In this document: positions 1 to 64,000 of the stretch, piece by piece
Layout of the letters: the number at the start of each line of letters is the position of its first letter
Numbering within the stretch: position 1 is the stretch's first letter
Assembly: GCA_033675545.1 (NCBI GenBank)
Contig: JAWDGP010005302.1
Span: 1,118,501-1,182,500, forward strand
Reading direction: 5' to 3'
From: Elysia crispata
Taxonomy: Eukaryota; Mollusca; Gastropoda; Plakobranchidae
Length of the DNA: 64,000 nucleotides
Notes under the pieces: model-generated
The model's database searches: none
What the model saw: only the letters and a program-made list of their open reading frames with translations
Told to the model about the DNA's origin: nothing
Position numbers and translations under genes: made by a program

Positions 1-32
1 GTTTGCAATAAAGATCTTTAATGTGAAACTAC

Positions 33-63839
<63,807 letters not shown>

Positions 63840-64000
63840 CTGAGGAAAAAAATCTTTTCAGATCATTTCCTCTTTTTCTTTCCATTTCAAAAGCTTTAAA
63901 TAAGTGACTCTTCAAATCATAAAACCAAGATTCTTTTACGCAATTTTTATCATTAAGAAATACAGAAAATATTTTCTCCTTTTAATGCTAAATTAAACAC

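Overview
This is animal genomic DNA (short exons, long AT-rich introns, GT-AG splice sites, a mariner transposon, long GA microsatellites). An invertebrate, perhaps a mollusc or other lophotrochozoan, fits best, but the sequence alone does not fix the species.

One gene fills almost the whole window on the minus strand. Reading from about 63.84 kb down to 33, I resolved 53 internal exons by joining coiled-coil-like reading frame to splice sites on both sides. Their lengths sum to 6,372 nt and give one uninterrupted frame of 2,124 codons. Both gene ends lie outside the window. The product is a very long heptad-repeat coiled-coil protein with no catalytic domain in the part seen here. I do not recognise the gene with confidence. 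A PMFBP1-like or other centrosomal, ciliary or sperm-structure coiled-coil protein is only a guess.

The exon design is strikingly regular. Most exons encode 28 residues (four heptads), or 56, 21, 25, 49, 53, 77 or 81, which break down into a 28-residue unit plus 21- or 25-residue units. Many 28-residue units share a pattern: V/I/L at 1, R/K at 4, D/E at 5, I/V/L at 8, L at 11, L at 15 and often E at 28. Forty-two consecutive introns are phase 0, so exons can be skipped singly or together without loss of frame. The 3-prime part (exons 46-53) is less regular and has several phase-2 introns.

Region by region: 0-9.7 kb holds the 3-prime exons and a 272-codon open frame that runs straight through the donor of exon 46, probably an alternative terminal exon. 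9.7-31.7 kb has dense coiled-coil exons, with a 4.2 kb gap at 22.7-27.0 kb. 31.7-35.9 kb is a large intron with one candidate 21-nt microexon. 35.9-48.1 kb has more exons plus a decayed mobile-element-like insertion at 41.4-43.1 kb. 48.1-53.8 kb is the largest intron and carries a complete mariner element with an open transposase frame. 53.8-64.0 kb holds the most 5-prime exons, including one apparent GC-AG intron.

Six long (GA)n tracts all lie with the CT strand in the sense direction of the gene. Two of them bracket exon 15 and two bracket exons 25-26. No RNA gene, CRISPR array or second convincing host gene was seen. Apart from the mariner transposase, the alternative tail and the short mobile-element-like frames, the remaining open frames look like chance or shadow frames.
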